Below are positions 7,552 to 15,508 of a DNA stretch of 31,420 bases, piece after piece. How positions within the stretch are numbered: position 1 is the stretch's first letter; each line of letters starts with the position of its first letter. Source of the DNA: Bacteroidales bacterium UBA6401. Lineage in GTDB: Bacteria; Bacteroidota; Bacteroidia; Bacteroidales; UBA932. Position numbers and translations under genes: made by a program. The DNA is taken from contig DJPX01000030.1 of assembly GCA_002438635.1 (NCBI GenBank), positions 1 through 31,420 of the forward strand, written 5' to 3'. Under the pieces are notes generated by a model that was not told where the DNA came from, did no database searches, and saw nothing but the letters and a program-made list of their open reading frames with translations.

Positions 7552-7869
7552 ATGTACGCTATTGTTGATATTGCTGGTCAGCAGTTCAAAGTTGAAGCAG
7601 GCAATGAGATCTTTTGCAACCGTCTTCCGGAGGCAAAGGGTGCTGCAGTGGAGTTCGATAAGGTCCTTCTCGTAGATAATGAGGGAAAGGTCGAAGTAGG
7701 AGCTCCTTATGTAAAGGGCGCAGTCGTTAAGGCTACAGTGCTCGCAGATGACGCCAGAGCTGATAAAGTTTTGGTATTTAAGAAAATCCGTCGCAAAGGA
7801 TTTGATAAGTGCAACGGACATCGTCAGAAACTCTCAAAGATTCAGATCGCTGAGATTGTACTCGCTTAA
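7552..7869 (+). CDS. rplU: 50S ribosomal protein bL21
   Basis: 105 residues starting MYAIVDIAGQQFKVEAGNEI, the standard bL21 N-terminus. The end RRKGFDKCNGHRQKLSKIQIAEI contains the conserved (R/K)RRKGxxxxxGHRQ-type basic motif that contacts 23S rRNA. The frame stays open upstream to 7438, but those residues do not match bL21 and lie over the promoter, so the ATG at 7552 is the start. It is followed 18 bases later by rpmA in the usual L21-L27 order. It is a structural component of the large ribosomal subunit. Confidence 0.97.
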   Translation: MYAIVDIAGQQFKVEAGNEIFCNRLPEAKGAAVEFDKVLLVDNEGKVEVGAPYVKGAVVKATVLADDARADKVLVFKKIRRKGFDKCNGHRQKLSKIQIAEIVLA

Positions 7870-7887
7870 TTAAAACGAAATTGAATT

Positions 7888-8148
7888 ATGGCACACAAGA
7901 AAGGTCAATCAAGTTCAAAGAACGGTCGTGAGTCACAAAGCAAGCGTCTTGGACTCAAGAAGTTCGGTGGTGAAACTGTAAAAGCTGGTAACATCATAGT
8001 TCGCCAGAGAGGTACGGTTCATAATCCAGACAAAAATGTAGGAATGGGTAAAGATCATACTCTTTACGCACTTGTAGATGGTACGGTAATTTTCACTCGT
8101 AAGAGAGAAAATAAATCATACGTGTCGGTCGTTCCTTTTGAGAACTAA
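7888..8148 (+). CDS. rpmA: 50S ribosomal protein bL27
   Basis: 86 residues with the hallmark N-terminus MAHKKGQSSSKNGRESQSKRLG and the core GNIIVRQRGTVHNPDKNVGMGKDHTLYA. The N-terminal tail of bL27 reaches the peptidyl transferase centre. There is no Firmicutes-type cleavable N-terminal extension. It is co-transcribed with rplU and followed by a strong intrinsic terminator. Confidence 0.97.
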   Translation: MAHKKGQSSSKNGRESQSKRLGLKKFGGETVKAGNIIVRQRGTVHNPDKNVGMGKDHTLYALVDGTVIFTRKRENKSYVSVVPFEN

Positions 8149-8170
8149 TCTCGGGGGAGTTGAAATTAAT

Positions 8171-8209
8171 GGACTCACACTCTTCGAGATAGGAGTGTGG
8201 GTCCTTTTT
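8171..8209 (+). terminator. Intrinsic terminator after rpmA
   Basis: GGACTCACACTC (8171-8182) pairs with GAGTGTGGGTCC (8193-8204) through twelve positions with a single wobble pair, a ten-base loop and a run of five T. It separates the ribosomal operon from serS. Confidence 0.88.
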
Positions 8210-8236
8210 CATTTTTGAAATAAAAATAATAATGAT

Positions 8237-9508
8237 ATGTTGACACTTAAAACACTTCGCGATGACCCACAGAGGGTGATTGCAAAACTAAAGGTTAAGA
8301 ATTTCGATGCTAAACCCATAGTGGATAAGGTGCTAGAATTGGATTCCTTGCGCCGCTCACTTCAAACTGAAAGTGATGCCTTGCTTTCCATTCAGAAACA
8401 GAAAGCTGCGCAGATAGGCTCTCTTATGAAACAGGGCCTAAAAGACGAAGCAGAGGAAGTGAAAAATGAAGTCGCAACCATAAAAGCTAAGTCAAATGAT
8501 TTGCTTGCACGTATGGAACTGGCTTCTAAGGAATTGGAAGATAATTTGGTGCTACTGCCTAATATGCCTTGCGATTTGGTCCCAGAAGGAAAGGATTCAA
8601 ATGATAACTTGGTAGTTAAAATGGGTGGCCCGGAGGTTAAACTACCGGAAGGGGCTTTACCACATTGGGAGTTGGCTAAGAAATATGATATCATAGATTT
8701 TGATCTCGGTGTTAAGATTACCGGTGCCGGATTTCCGGTTTATAAAGGGAAAGGTGCTAAATTGCAGAGAGCCCTCATCAATTTCTTCTTGGATTGTAAC
8801 ACAGAGGCAGGATACAGGGAAGTGGAACCTCCTGTTGTCGTGAATAAGGAATCCGGTTTTGGAACAGGTCAGCTTCCGGATAAGGAAGGTCAAATGTACC
8901 ACGTTAATCTTGACGATTTTTACCTGGTTCCTACAGCTGAAGTGCCGGTAACCAATATTTTCAGGGATGTCATTCTTCAGCCTAACGAATTGCCTCAGAA
9001 ATTGACAGCCTATACGCCTTGTTTTCGTCGCGAAGCAGGGTCTTATGGAAAGGATGTACGCGGACTTAATCGTTTACATCAATTCGACAAGGTGGAAATC
9101 GTGCGTGTGGAAAAACCTGAAAATAGTTATGCCGCGCTAGACGAGATGGTTGCGCATGTGGAAAAACTGGTTAATAAACTAGGTCTTAAATATAGGATAC
9201 TTCGTCTTTGCGGTGGTGATTTGTCTTTCACTTCTGCCATAACTTATGACTTTGAATTATGGAGCGCTGCTCAGGGAAGATGGCTTGAGATTTCTTCAGT
9301 AAGTAATTTCGAAACATATCAGGCTAATCGACTACACTTAAGATATCGTGACGAAGAAGGGAAAACTCAATTGGCGCATACTCTAAATGGAAGTTCACTT
9401 GCTCTCCCTCGTGTGGTTGCGGCACTTTTGGAAGATAATCAGACTCCGGATGGAATTATAATCCCTGAGGTGCTTCGTCCTTATACTGGATTTGATAAGA
9501 TTGACTAA
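8237..9508 (+). CDS. serS: Seryl-tRNA synthetase
   Basis: 423 residues, the usual length. The N-terminal region (about 30-100) is the long antiparallel coiled coil that binds tRNA-Ser. The class II motifs are present: motif 2 as FRREAGSYGKDVRGLNRLHQ, and motif 3 within HTLNGSSLALPRVVAALLEDN. It charges tRNA-Ser with serine using ATP in the cytoplasm. The ATG at 8237 gives the expected MLTLKTLRDDP start. It comes soon after the L21-L27 terminator and its stop overlaps or nearly touches the ruvC start, so the two are probably co-transcribed. No consensus promoter was found in the short gap before it. Confidence 0.97.
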   Translation: MLTLKTLRDDPQRVIAKLKVKNFDAKPIVDKVLELDSLRRSLQTESDALLSIQKQKAAQIGSLMKQGLKDEAEEVKNEVATIKAKSNDLLARMELASKELEDNLVLLPNMPCDLVPEGKDSNDNLVVKMGGPEVKLPEGALPHWELAKKYDIIDFDLGVKITGAGFPVYKGKGAKLQRALINFFLDCNTEAGYREVEPPVVVNKESGFGTGQLPDKEGQMYHVNLDDFYLVPTAEVPVTNIFRDVILQPNELPQKLTAYTPCFRREAGSYGKDVRGLNRLHQFDKVEIVRVEKPENSYAALDEMVAHVEKLVNKLGLKYRILRLCGGDLSFTSAITYDFELWSAAQGRWLEISSVSNFETYQANRLHLRYRDEEGKTQLAHTLNGSSLALPRVVAALLEDNQTPDGIIIPEVLRPYTGFDKID

Positions 9509-10064
9509 GTTGAAAAAAAGGATTATACTTGGAATAGATCCCGGAACTAATCTGTTTGGTTTCGGGATTGTTCGTGTTAACGAAAAAGGAAAGCCAGAAT
9601 TCGTTGATGCTGGAGTGTTGGATATGAGAAAAGAAAAAGACTCATACGCTAAGCTTGCATCGATAAGGGAGTTCGTTAGCGGCGTTTGCGATAACTATCA
9701 TCCTGATTGTCTTGCGATAGAATCTCCTTTCTTGGGAAAGAATGCCCAAGTTATTTTTAAGTTGGGCCGGGCGCAGGGAGTAGCATTGGCAACAGCTTAT
9801 GAAAAGGGCTTGACGATAACGGAATATGCTCCACGAAAGGCTAAAATCGCTATTTGTGGCAATGGCGCCGCTTCCAAAGAACAGGTGGGCTTGATGGTGC
9901 AGAAAACTCTTGGCATTAAACTTGTTGATTACCCGCTCGATTCTACGGATGCCTTGGCTATTGCACTTTGCCACTACTATGAGGAGGGAAGTCCGTTCTC
10001 TAGTGTAAAAAGTTCTTTTTCTTGGGAAAAATTCATGGCGGAACACCCGGAGAGAATAAAATAA
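9492..10064 (+). CDS. ruvC: Holliday junction resolvase RuvC
   Basis: About 185-190 residues with the RNase H-fold active-site motifs: LGIDPGTN near the N-terminus, AIESPFLGKN in the middle and the C-terminal DSTDALAIALCHY helix. It cuts Holliday junctions together with RuvAB. No ATG start exists: the frame opens with TTG at 9492, with further TTG codons at 9501 and 9510. The one at 9510 begins right after the serS stop (9506-9508) and would give MKKRIILGIDPGT, so it may be the true start. Its TAA stop overlaps the next gene's ATG (TAATG), which indicates translational coupling. Confidence 0.93.
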   Translation: MIRLTKLKKRIILGIDPGTNLFGFGIVRVNEKGKPEFVDAGVLDMRKEKDSYAKLASIREFVSGVCDNYHPDCLAIESPFLGKNAQVIFKLGRAQGVALATAYEKGLTITEYAPRKAKIAICGNGAASKEQVGLMVQKTLGIKLVDYPLDSTDALAIALCHYYEEGSPFSSVKSSFSWEKFMAEHPERIK

Positions 10065-12976
10065 TGTGTATGAAAAGATTAAACCTTAAATCCTGTTTGA
10101 CTTTATTCGGTCTTTTTCTTTGTGTGGGAATGTCCGCACAGTCCCGTTATAGTGTAAAGGCGGTAATAAAGGACAATTCCACAGAAGAAGCGCTTTCTTT
10201 TGTAACGGCTGTTGTGGCACAACCGGGTGCAGATAAGCCTACGGCCTATGCGCTTTCAGATGAGAATGGCGTACTCAGTATTTCGGAAATTAAACCAGGA
10301 AAGTATGTTATTAAGGCGGAATTGCTCGGATATAAAGTTTTCGAAAAGACATTCGAGGTAAAAGATAAAGATGTTGACCTAGGTGAATTAAAACTCATAC
10401 CTGATGAGGAACAGCTTGCAGCCGCGAAGGTGTCAGCCGTCGGTAATCCTATTCAGATGAAATCCGACACGATTTCTTTTACGACATCATCGGTAAAGAC
10501 GACGGAAAATGATGTACTTGAAGATTTGTTAAAGAAAATCCCGGGTATTGAAATTTCTGAGGATGGAAGTATTACTCATAATGGTAGAAGTATAGATAAA
10601 ATCACCATAGATGGCAAGACGTTCTTTATGGACGATCCTCAATTGGCATCGAAAAATCTGCCGGCTAAGATAGTGGATAAGGTTAAGGTTATAGAGAAGA
10701 AATCGGATCAAGCACAGTTTACTGGTATAGATGATGGGGAAGAAGAAACCATAATAGATCTATCTGTTAAGCCGGGAATGATGAATGGTACTTTCGGTAA
10801 CGCTTCAGCAGGCGGTGGACACGATGTGCCAAGTACTGATACGAAAGGAGACTATCGCTATCAAGGGCTTGCCTTTGCCGGTAAATTCACAGAAAAAACA
10901 CAGTTGGCTTTTATTCTTAATGCCAATAATACCAATGACCGCGCTTTTCGTGATCTCTCCGGTGAGATGATGGGCAATATTCGAGGCGGTGGAATGGGCC
11001 GTGGCCAAGGAGGCTGGGGTCGCGGTAATGGTATCACCACTTCCTTTATGACAGGACTCAGTGCAGCGTCTAATCTTTTCGATGACAAGATGAGTTTGGG
11101 AGGGGAATATGTATATAATTCCACTGATAGAAATGTAGAGGAGGAGTCTACTAAGACTACTTATCTGGAGGATTCAAATTTGCTATATAATTCTAAAGGT
11201 ATCAGTTCATCTTATTCTGGTGGACACAGATTTGGGATGAGGCTTGAACATAAATTCTCAGATAACACTTCTATTATTTTCCAGCCTCAGATTAACTTCG
11301 GAAAGGGTAATTTCTCGGAAAGTAGCACAGATTTTACTAAGACATATTATACTTCAGATGGTAATACGCACAATACTAACTCCAGTGAAAAATCGAACTA
11401 TGGAGATAATAAAAACCTTAGCACTCAGGGATTTGCCCTTCTGCGTCAAAGGCTTTGGATGCCGGGTCAGACTATGACTATCATGGGAAATTATAGTATA
11501 AGTACGAATAATCTTAATGGATATAATACTTCTACTACGACTGTATTTGGAAATGGTAGTGTAGATGACGATATAACTTCTGTGAATCAGAGTTATAAAC
11601 AGGATCAAAATTCATACAGCCTATGGGGAAATGCCACTTTTACACAACCTCTAGGAGGTAACTTCTATATGGAGGCCAACTATTCGTATAGCTGGAATCG
11701 TTCAGAATCTGATAAGACCACTATCGATGTGGAGACAGGAGAGGTAGCAGCCAATTATTCCAATAGCATAGTAAATGATTATATTAATCAAGAGATTGGG
11801 GTAAATGCCCTTTATCAAGGGGATGGATTTAGAGTTCAGGTGGGTATGTCTGCGAAGCCTACAAAGACCCATAATTATACAGCATCTGCCGCCGATTATA
11901 AAGTAGATACAACTATGTATCGCATAAATTGGGCTCCTAATGCCATGATGCATTTCGATATTGGGGAAAACGGCAGTTTTAGAACCTTTTATTTTGGGCG
12001 TAGTGTTCAGCCGGGGACTTCTCAATTGATAACCGTTGCTGATAATTCCAACCCTCTTTCGGTTTCATTCGGTAATCCTAACCTTTCTCCTTATTTTAGT
12101 CATGGGCTTAGAGGTGATGTTAGGTATAATAACAAGCAGAGTTATGCTTCGGTAAATGCTCGCTGGGGGGCCACATATAATGATAATCCTATAGTTAATG
12201 CATCGTGGTACACTAATGGTATAGCTTACACCATGCCTGTAAATGGAAAGTCAAATTTCTCGGCCGATTTCAATATCTATATGAATCTTCCTATCAAGCG
12301 TTCTGGCTTTACTATTATGAATATGAGTCGGTTCTCTTGGAGCAGTTCATCTAACTATGTAGGTACTGACATCAACACTTCTGATTATCTTAAATCGGAT
12401 GGTTCTCTTGATTATGACAAGTTCTTTGGAGACTATGCCGTTATTAAATCGAAATTGGTGGAAAACGGGACGCAATCATTCAATTTTACTGAAAGGCTTT
12501 CAGGCAAATACAGAAATGATGCACTTGAACTCGAACTATCCGGTCGTACAAGGATCAATTCCAGTAGGTATTCGATAGAAGATGTAAAGGACCATACCAC
12601 TACTTTTAATAATCAGATTCGTACTACTGCTACATGGACTTGGGATTTAGTTGGATTAAGTGCCAAGGGCGAGTTTAATTATAACTGGTATAACGGTTAT
12701 TCTACTGCTCAGCCATCGGAGTATGTGTTGAACCTTGAACTACAAAAGTCACTTTTGAATAATAAAATGACGCTTTCTGTCAAGGGATATGATATATTGG
12801 GTCAGGCAAAGAATTTGACTGTAACCGATACTGCTAACTATCATACAGAGTCAAAGAATAATACTTTAGGTAGATATCTTATATTGTCATTGACTTATAG
12901 GTTCGGTAATTTCGGTGGTAATAATGGCGGCATGCGTGGTCCTGGCGGTCCTGGACCAAGGGGACCTAGGCCATAA
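10064..12976 (+). CDS. Outer membrane beta-barrel protein with N-terminal carboxypeptidase-regulatory-like domain
   Basis: 970 residues from the ATG at 10064 (an ATG at 10070 is equally possible). A signal peptide (KRLNLKSCLTLFGLFL...GMSAQ) is followed by a CarboxypepD_reg-like domain (YSVKAVIKDNSTEEALSFV... to about residue 110). Next comes a plug-like region with LKKIPGIEISEDGSI and VIEKKSDQAQFTGI, as in TonB-receptor-like OMP_b-brl_3 proteins, and then a long barrel rich in alternating aromatic strands. A Gly-rich loop (GGGMGRGQGGWGRGNG) lies in the early barrel. The protein ends in a Gly/Pro/Arg tail after the last strand YRFGNF rather than in an aromatic residue. Substrate unknown. Position between ruvC and a Fur-type gene hints at metal-linked expression, but this is inference. 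Confidence 0.85.
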   Translation: MCMKRLNLKSCLTLFGLFLCVGMSAQSRYSVKAVIKDNSTEEALSFVTAVVAQPGADKPTAYALSDENGVLSISEIKPGKYVIKAELLGYKVFEKTFEVKDKDVDLGELKLIPDEEQLAAAKVSAVGNPIQMKSDTISFTTSSVKTTENDVLEDLLKKIPGIEISEDGSITHNGRSIDKITIDGKTFFMDDPQLASKNLPAKIVDKVKVIEKKSDQAQFTGIDDGEEETIIDLSVKPGMMNGTFGNASAGGGHDVPSTDTKGDYRYQGLAFAGKFTEKTQLAFILNANNTNDRAFRDLSGEMMGNIRGGGMGRGQGGWGRGNGITTSFMTGLSAASNLFDDKMSLGGEYVYNSTDRNVEEESTKTTYLEDSNLLYNSKGISSSYSGGHRFGMRLEHKFSDNTSIIFQPQINFGKGNFSESSTDFTKTYYTSDGNTHNTNSSEKSNYGDNKNLSTQGFALLRQRLWMPGQTMTIMGNYSISTNNLNGYNTSTTTVFGNGSVDDDITSVNQSYKQDQNSYSLWGNATFTQPLGGNFYMEANYSYSWNRSESDKTTIDVETGEVAANYSNSIVNDYINQEIGVNALYQGDGFRVQVGMSAKPTKTHNYTASAADYKVDTTMYRINWAPNAMMHFDIGENGSFRTFYFGRSVQPGTSQLITVADNSNPLSVSFGNPNLSPYFSHGLRGDVRYNNKQSYASVNARWGATYNDNPIVNASWYTNGIAYTMPVNGKSNFSADFNIYMNLPIKRSGFTIMNMSRFSWSSSSNYVGTDINTSDYLKSDGSLDYDKFFGDYAVIKSKLVENGTQSFNFTERLSGKYRNDALELELSGRTRINSSRYSIEDVKDHTTTFNNQIRTTATWTWDLVGLSAKGEFNYNWYNGYSTAQPSEYVLNLELQKSLLNNKMTLSVKGYDILGQAKNLTVTDTANYHTESKNNTLGRYLILSLTYRFGNFGGNNGGMRGPGGPGPRGPRP

Positions 12977-12987
12977 TTTAATTAAAA

Positions 12988-13422
12988 ATGTCTGCCGATA
13001 TACAAGATAAATATGGAGATGTACTTTCAAGGCATGGTATCCGTCCTACACCGGTAAGGATACTTGTCTTGAAGTCTATATCCAAGTACAGTGACACTTT
13101 TAGCCTAAACGATTTAGAAACAGAACTCGAAAGTGTAGATAAGTCCAGTATTTTCAGGACTTTGATTCTTTTCTCTGAGCACCATCTTGTTCACGAGACG
13201 GAGGATGGCAGTGGCTCCACGAAGTATTGTTATTGTCATAACGATCATGAATGCGGGGTGGAGGAATTGCATTGTCATTTTTATTGTGAGAAGTGTCACA
13301 AGACATATTGTTTTGAAGACATCCATATACCGATAGTCAATTATCCGCAGGGTTTTGAACTTCACGAAGTGGAGTATCTGCTTAAAGGACTTTGTCCGCA
13401 CTGCCGAAAAATTTCTAATTAA
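12988..13422 (+). CDS. Fur-family metal-responsive transcriptional regulator
   Basis: 144 residues. The N-terminal winged helix has GIRPTPVRILVLKSI and the recognition-helix region DKSSIFRTLILFSEHHLVHE. The C-terminal half carries the metal and zinc ligands expected of the family: HCHFYCEKCHKTYC (Cys100/Cys103) and LCPHC (Cys136/Cys139). Whether it senses Fe, Zn or another metal cannot be decided from motifs. It starts 11 bases after the outer membrane protein stop, so the two are probably one transcript. A Zn/Cd-type P-type ATPase follows 211 bases downstream, which makes a zinc-related role attractive. Confidence 0.88.
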   Translation: MSADIQDKYGDVLSRHGIRPTPVRILVLKSISKYSDTFSLNDLETELESVDKSSIFRTLILFSEHHLVHETEDGSGSTKYCYCHNDHECGVEELHCHFYCEKCHKTYCFEDIHIPIVNYPQGFELHEVEYLLKGLCPHCRKISN

Positions 13423-13426
13423 TTAT

Positions 13427-13461
13427 TGCAACCGAGTTGCACCTTCTTTAGAATAAATTTG
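13427..13461 (+). promoter_or_regulatory. Candidate promoter and operator palindrome upstream of the metal ATPase
   Basis: TGCAAC-CGA-GTTGCA (13427-13441) is a perfect inverted repeat. It is centred where the -33 element should be for the -7-like TAAATTTG at 13454-13461; no TTTG is present there. A regulator bound here could replace or block the -33 contact. Regulator identity is unknown; the adjacent Fur-family protein is one candidate. Confidence 0.5.
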
Positions 13462-13489
13462 CATCTGTTTTTGAAGACAGAATACATAA

Positions 13490-13539
13490 ACTATTTCTTC
13501 GCCAATAAATAGTGAAAAACAGCTTCGGATTTATCTTTG
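13490..13539 (+). promoter_or_regulatory. Second palindrome plus -7-like element in the ATPase leader
   Basis: ACTATTT-N10-AAATAGT (13490-13513) is a perfect inverted repeat followed by TATCTTTG at 13532-13539. This repeats the layout of the first palindrome and -7 pair. It may be a second promoter or just a leader hairpin. The rest of the 211-base gap shows no further gene. Confidence 0.35.
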
Positions 13540-13633
13540 TTTTTCGAGAGTATAGACAGAAAGAAAGATGATGCTGGTCATTATTTGAAGTTAGAGGGGA
13601 AATGGTGGGTATGATTAAATAGATTTAATTATT

Positions 13634-15478
13634 ATGGAGAAGGAGCAAAAGATTATGTTAGTGCGTATCATCATGGTGGTTCTGATGATGATTATCGTGT
13701 TTTTCTTGCCAATTTCTAACCTTGTTCGTTTATGGTTATGCGTAGCCGCTTATCTTGTCGCCGGGGCCGATGTGGTGTATGATGCCTTAAAAAGTATTTT
13801 TCACGGGGAATTGCTCGATGAGCACTTTCTTATGGCTGCAGCCACGATAGGAGCGTTCGCCACAGGAGAGTATCCGGAAGCGGTGGCTGTAATGCTTTTT
13901 TATCAAGTAGGAGAGTTGTTTTCTGACATTGCGGTGAGCAGAAGCCGCTCATCTATTTCCTCTCTTATGGACATCCGTCCCGATTATGCCAATCTTGTAA
14001 AAGGGGAGTCGATAGAAAAAGTATCACCATCAGAAGTCCCGGTTGGCAGTGAAATCGTAGTGAAGCCTGGAGAAAAAATACCTATCGATGGAGTGATATG
14101 TTCGGGAGAGTCCGCTCTGGACACATCCGCATTAACAGGAGAAAGTCTTCCGCGTGAGGTTATTGTAGGAGATTCGGTATTAAGCGGCAGCCTTAATATG
14201 ACAGGGCTTTTACATGTGCGTACAACGAATACTTTCGGAGAGTCGACTGTTTCGAAAATCCTTGAACTTGTTGAAAATGCCGATAACGGAAAGGCGAAAA
14301 CTGAAAAATTCATAACCAAGTTTGCCAGAATATATACTCCAGTGGTGGTGGGCTCAGCTGTATTGTTGGCCGTATTACCACCTCTTCTAATGGGAGGCGC
14401 TTGGGCTGAATGGTTTCATAGAGCATTGATTTTCTTGGTCATTTCTTGTCCATGCGCCCTTGTGATTTCTATCCCTCTTACTTTTTTTGCAGGTATAGGT
14501 GGGGCTTCGAGAAAGGGTATACTGGTTAAAGGGGCCAATTATATGGAGACATTGGCCAAGGTGAGAACTATGGTCTTCGACAAGACGGGGACTTTGACTA
14601 AAGGCCAATTTTCAGTTAGTGATATAGAACCGGCTAGCGGTTATTCTAAGGAAGAATTATTACAGAAGGCATCACTTGCAGAAAGCTTTTCTACTCATCC
14701 AGTAGCCGTTTCACTTCGCCAGTCATGTACGGAAGATCTTGACACCTCGAGAGTTAGTGATGTAATAGATTTTTCCGGAGAAGGTGTTTGTGCCAAGGTG
14801 GATGGCGAGAATGTTTACGTAGGTAATGAAAAGTTGATGCGCCGCGCTGGCGTAACTCCCGATGCTATTTCAAAAATAGGCACCATCGTTTATGTAGCTT
14901 GTGAAGGGAAATATATGGGATGTATTGTGGTATCGGATTCTATTAAGTCTCAATCGAAAGAGGCTATCGCTCAGTTAAAATCACTTGGCGTTCGTAGAAC
15001 AGTAATGCTTACCGGGGATAAAGATGAAGTGGCTGGCGAAGTGGCTTTAAACTTAAAGATAGACGAGTATCATGCGGCTTTATTGCCAGTAGATAAGGTT
15101 GAGCGGGTTAAGCAGATGAAAAACGATGATCCTGACGGCGTGTTGGCCTTCGCAGGAGATGGGATAAATGATGCTCCGGTGTTAAAATTGGCAGATATTG
15201 GATTTGCTATGGGAGGAGTTGGAAGTGATGCCGCCATCGAGGCTTCAGATATAGTTCTTATGGATGATAACCCGTTGAAGATTGCGTGTGCCATTAAGAT
15301 TGCTAGAAAGACTATGCGAATAGTAAAGCAGAATATAGTGTTTGCAATAGGAGTGAAGGTGCTTTTCTTAATATTAGGTGCTTTGGGCGTAGCAAATATG
15401 TGGGAGGCTGTATTTGCGGATGTCGGCGTAACAGTTATTGCCATTTTGAACTCATTGCGTGCGATGAGAGTGAGATAA
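13634..15478 (+). CDS. P1B-type heavy-metal ATPase (Zn/Cd/Pb exporter type)
   Basis: 614 residues without an N-terminal metal-binding domain. Motifs in order: TGES (168-171), CPC in the membrane (SCPCALVISIP, 272-274), phosphorylation site DKTGTLTKG (Asp316), HP locus (His355-Pro356), TGDKD (460-464) and GDGINDAP (508-515). Lys575 in the seventh helix and Asp596 in DVGVT are 21 residues apart, the same as the zinc-binding Lys693 and Asp714 of ZntA, so the P1B-2 group (Zn2+, Cd2+, Pb2+ efflux) is strongly indicated. It acts in the inner membrane. The upstream Fur-family gene and palindromic leader suggest metal-controlled expression. The hprK-like gene starts 30 bases after its stop. Confidence 0.93.
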   Translation: MEKEQKIMLVRIIMVVLMMIIVFFLPISNLVRLWLCVAAYLVAGADVVYDALKSIFHGELLDEHFLMAAATIGAFATGEYPEAVAVMLFYQVGELFSDIAVSRSRSSISSLMDIRPDYANLVKGESIEKVSPSEVPVGSEIVVKPGEKIPIDGVICSGESALDTSALTGESLPREVIVGDSVLSGSLNMTGLLHVRTTNTFGESTVSKILELVENADNGKAKTEKFITKFARIYTPVVVGSAVLLAVLPPLLMGGAWAEWFHRALIFLVISCPCALVISIPLTFFAGIGGASRKGILVKGANYMETLAKVRTMVFDKTGTLTKGQFSVSDIEPASGYSKEELLQKASLAESFSTHPVAVSLRQSCTEDLDTSRVSDVIDFSGEGVCAKVDGENVYVGNEKLMRRAGVTPDAISKIGTIVYVACEGKYMGCIVVSDSIKSQSKEAIAQLKSLGVRRTVMLTGDKDEVAGEVALNLKIDEYHAALLPVDKVERVKQMKNDDPDGVLAFAGDGINDAPVLKLADIGFAMGGVGSDAAIEASDIVLMDDNPLKIACAIKIARKTMRIVKQNIVFAIGVKVLFLILGALGVANMWEAVFADVGVTVIAILNSLRAMRVR

Positions 15479-15494
15479 TTACGAGAATTCTTTG

Positions 15495-15502
15495 TATCTT
15501 TG
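15495..15502 (+). promoter_or_regulatory. Promoter -7 element for the four-gene kinase/peptidase/PqqD/ABC operon
   Basis: TATCTTTG matches TAnnTTTG. Only six bases separate it from the ATG at 15509, so a transcript starting at the usual distance would be leaderless or nearly so. No -33 TTTG is present at the usual spacing, so read-through from the ATPase gene is an alternative. Confidence 0.5.
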
Positions 15503-15508
15503 AAAGAT

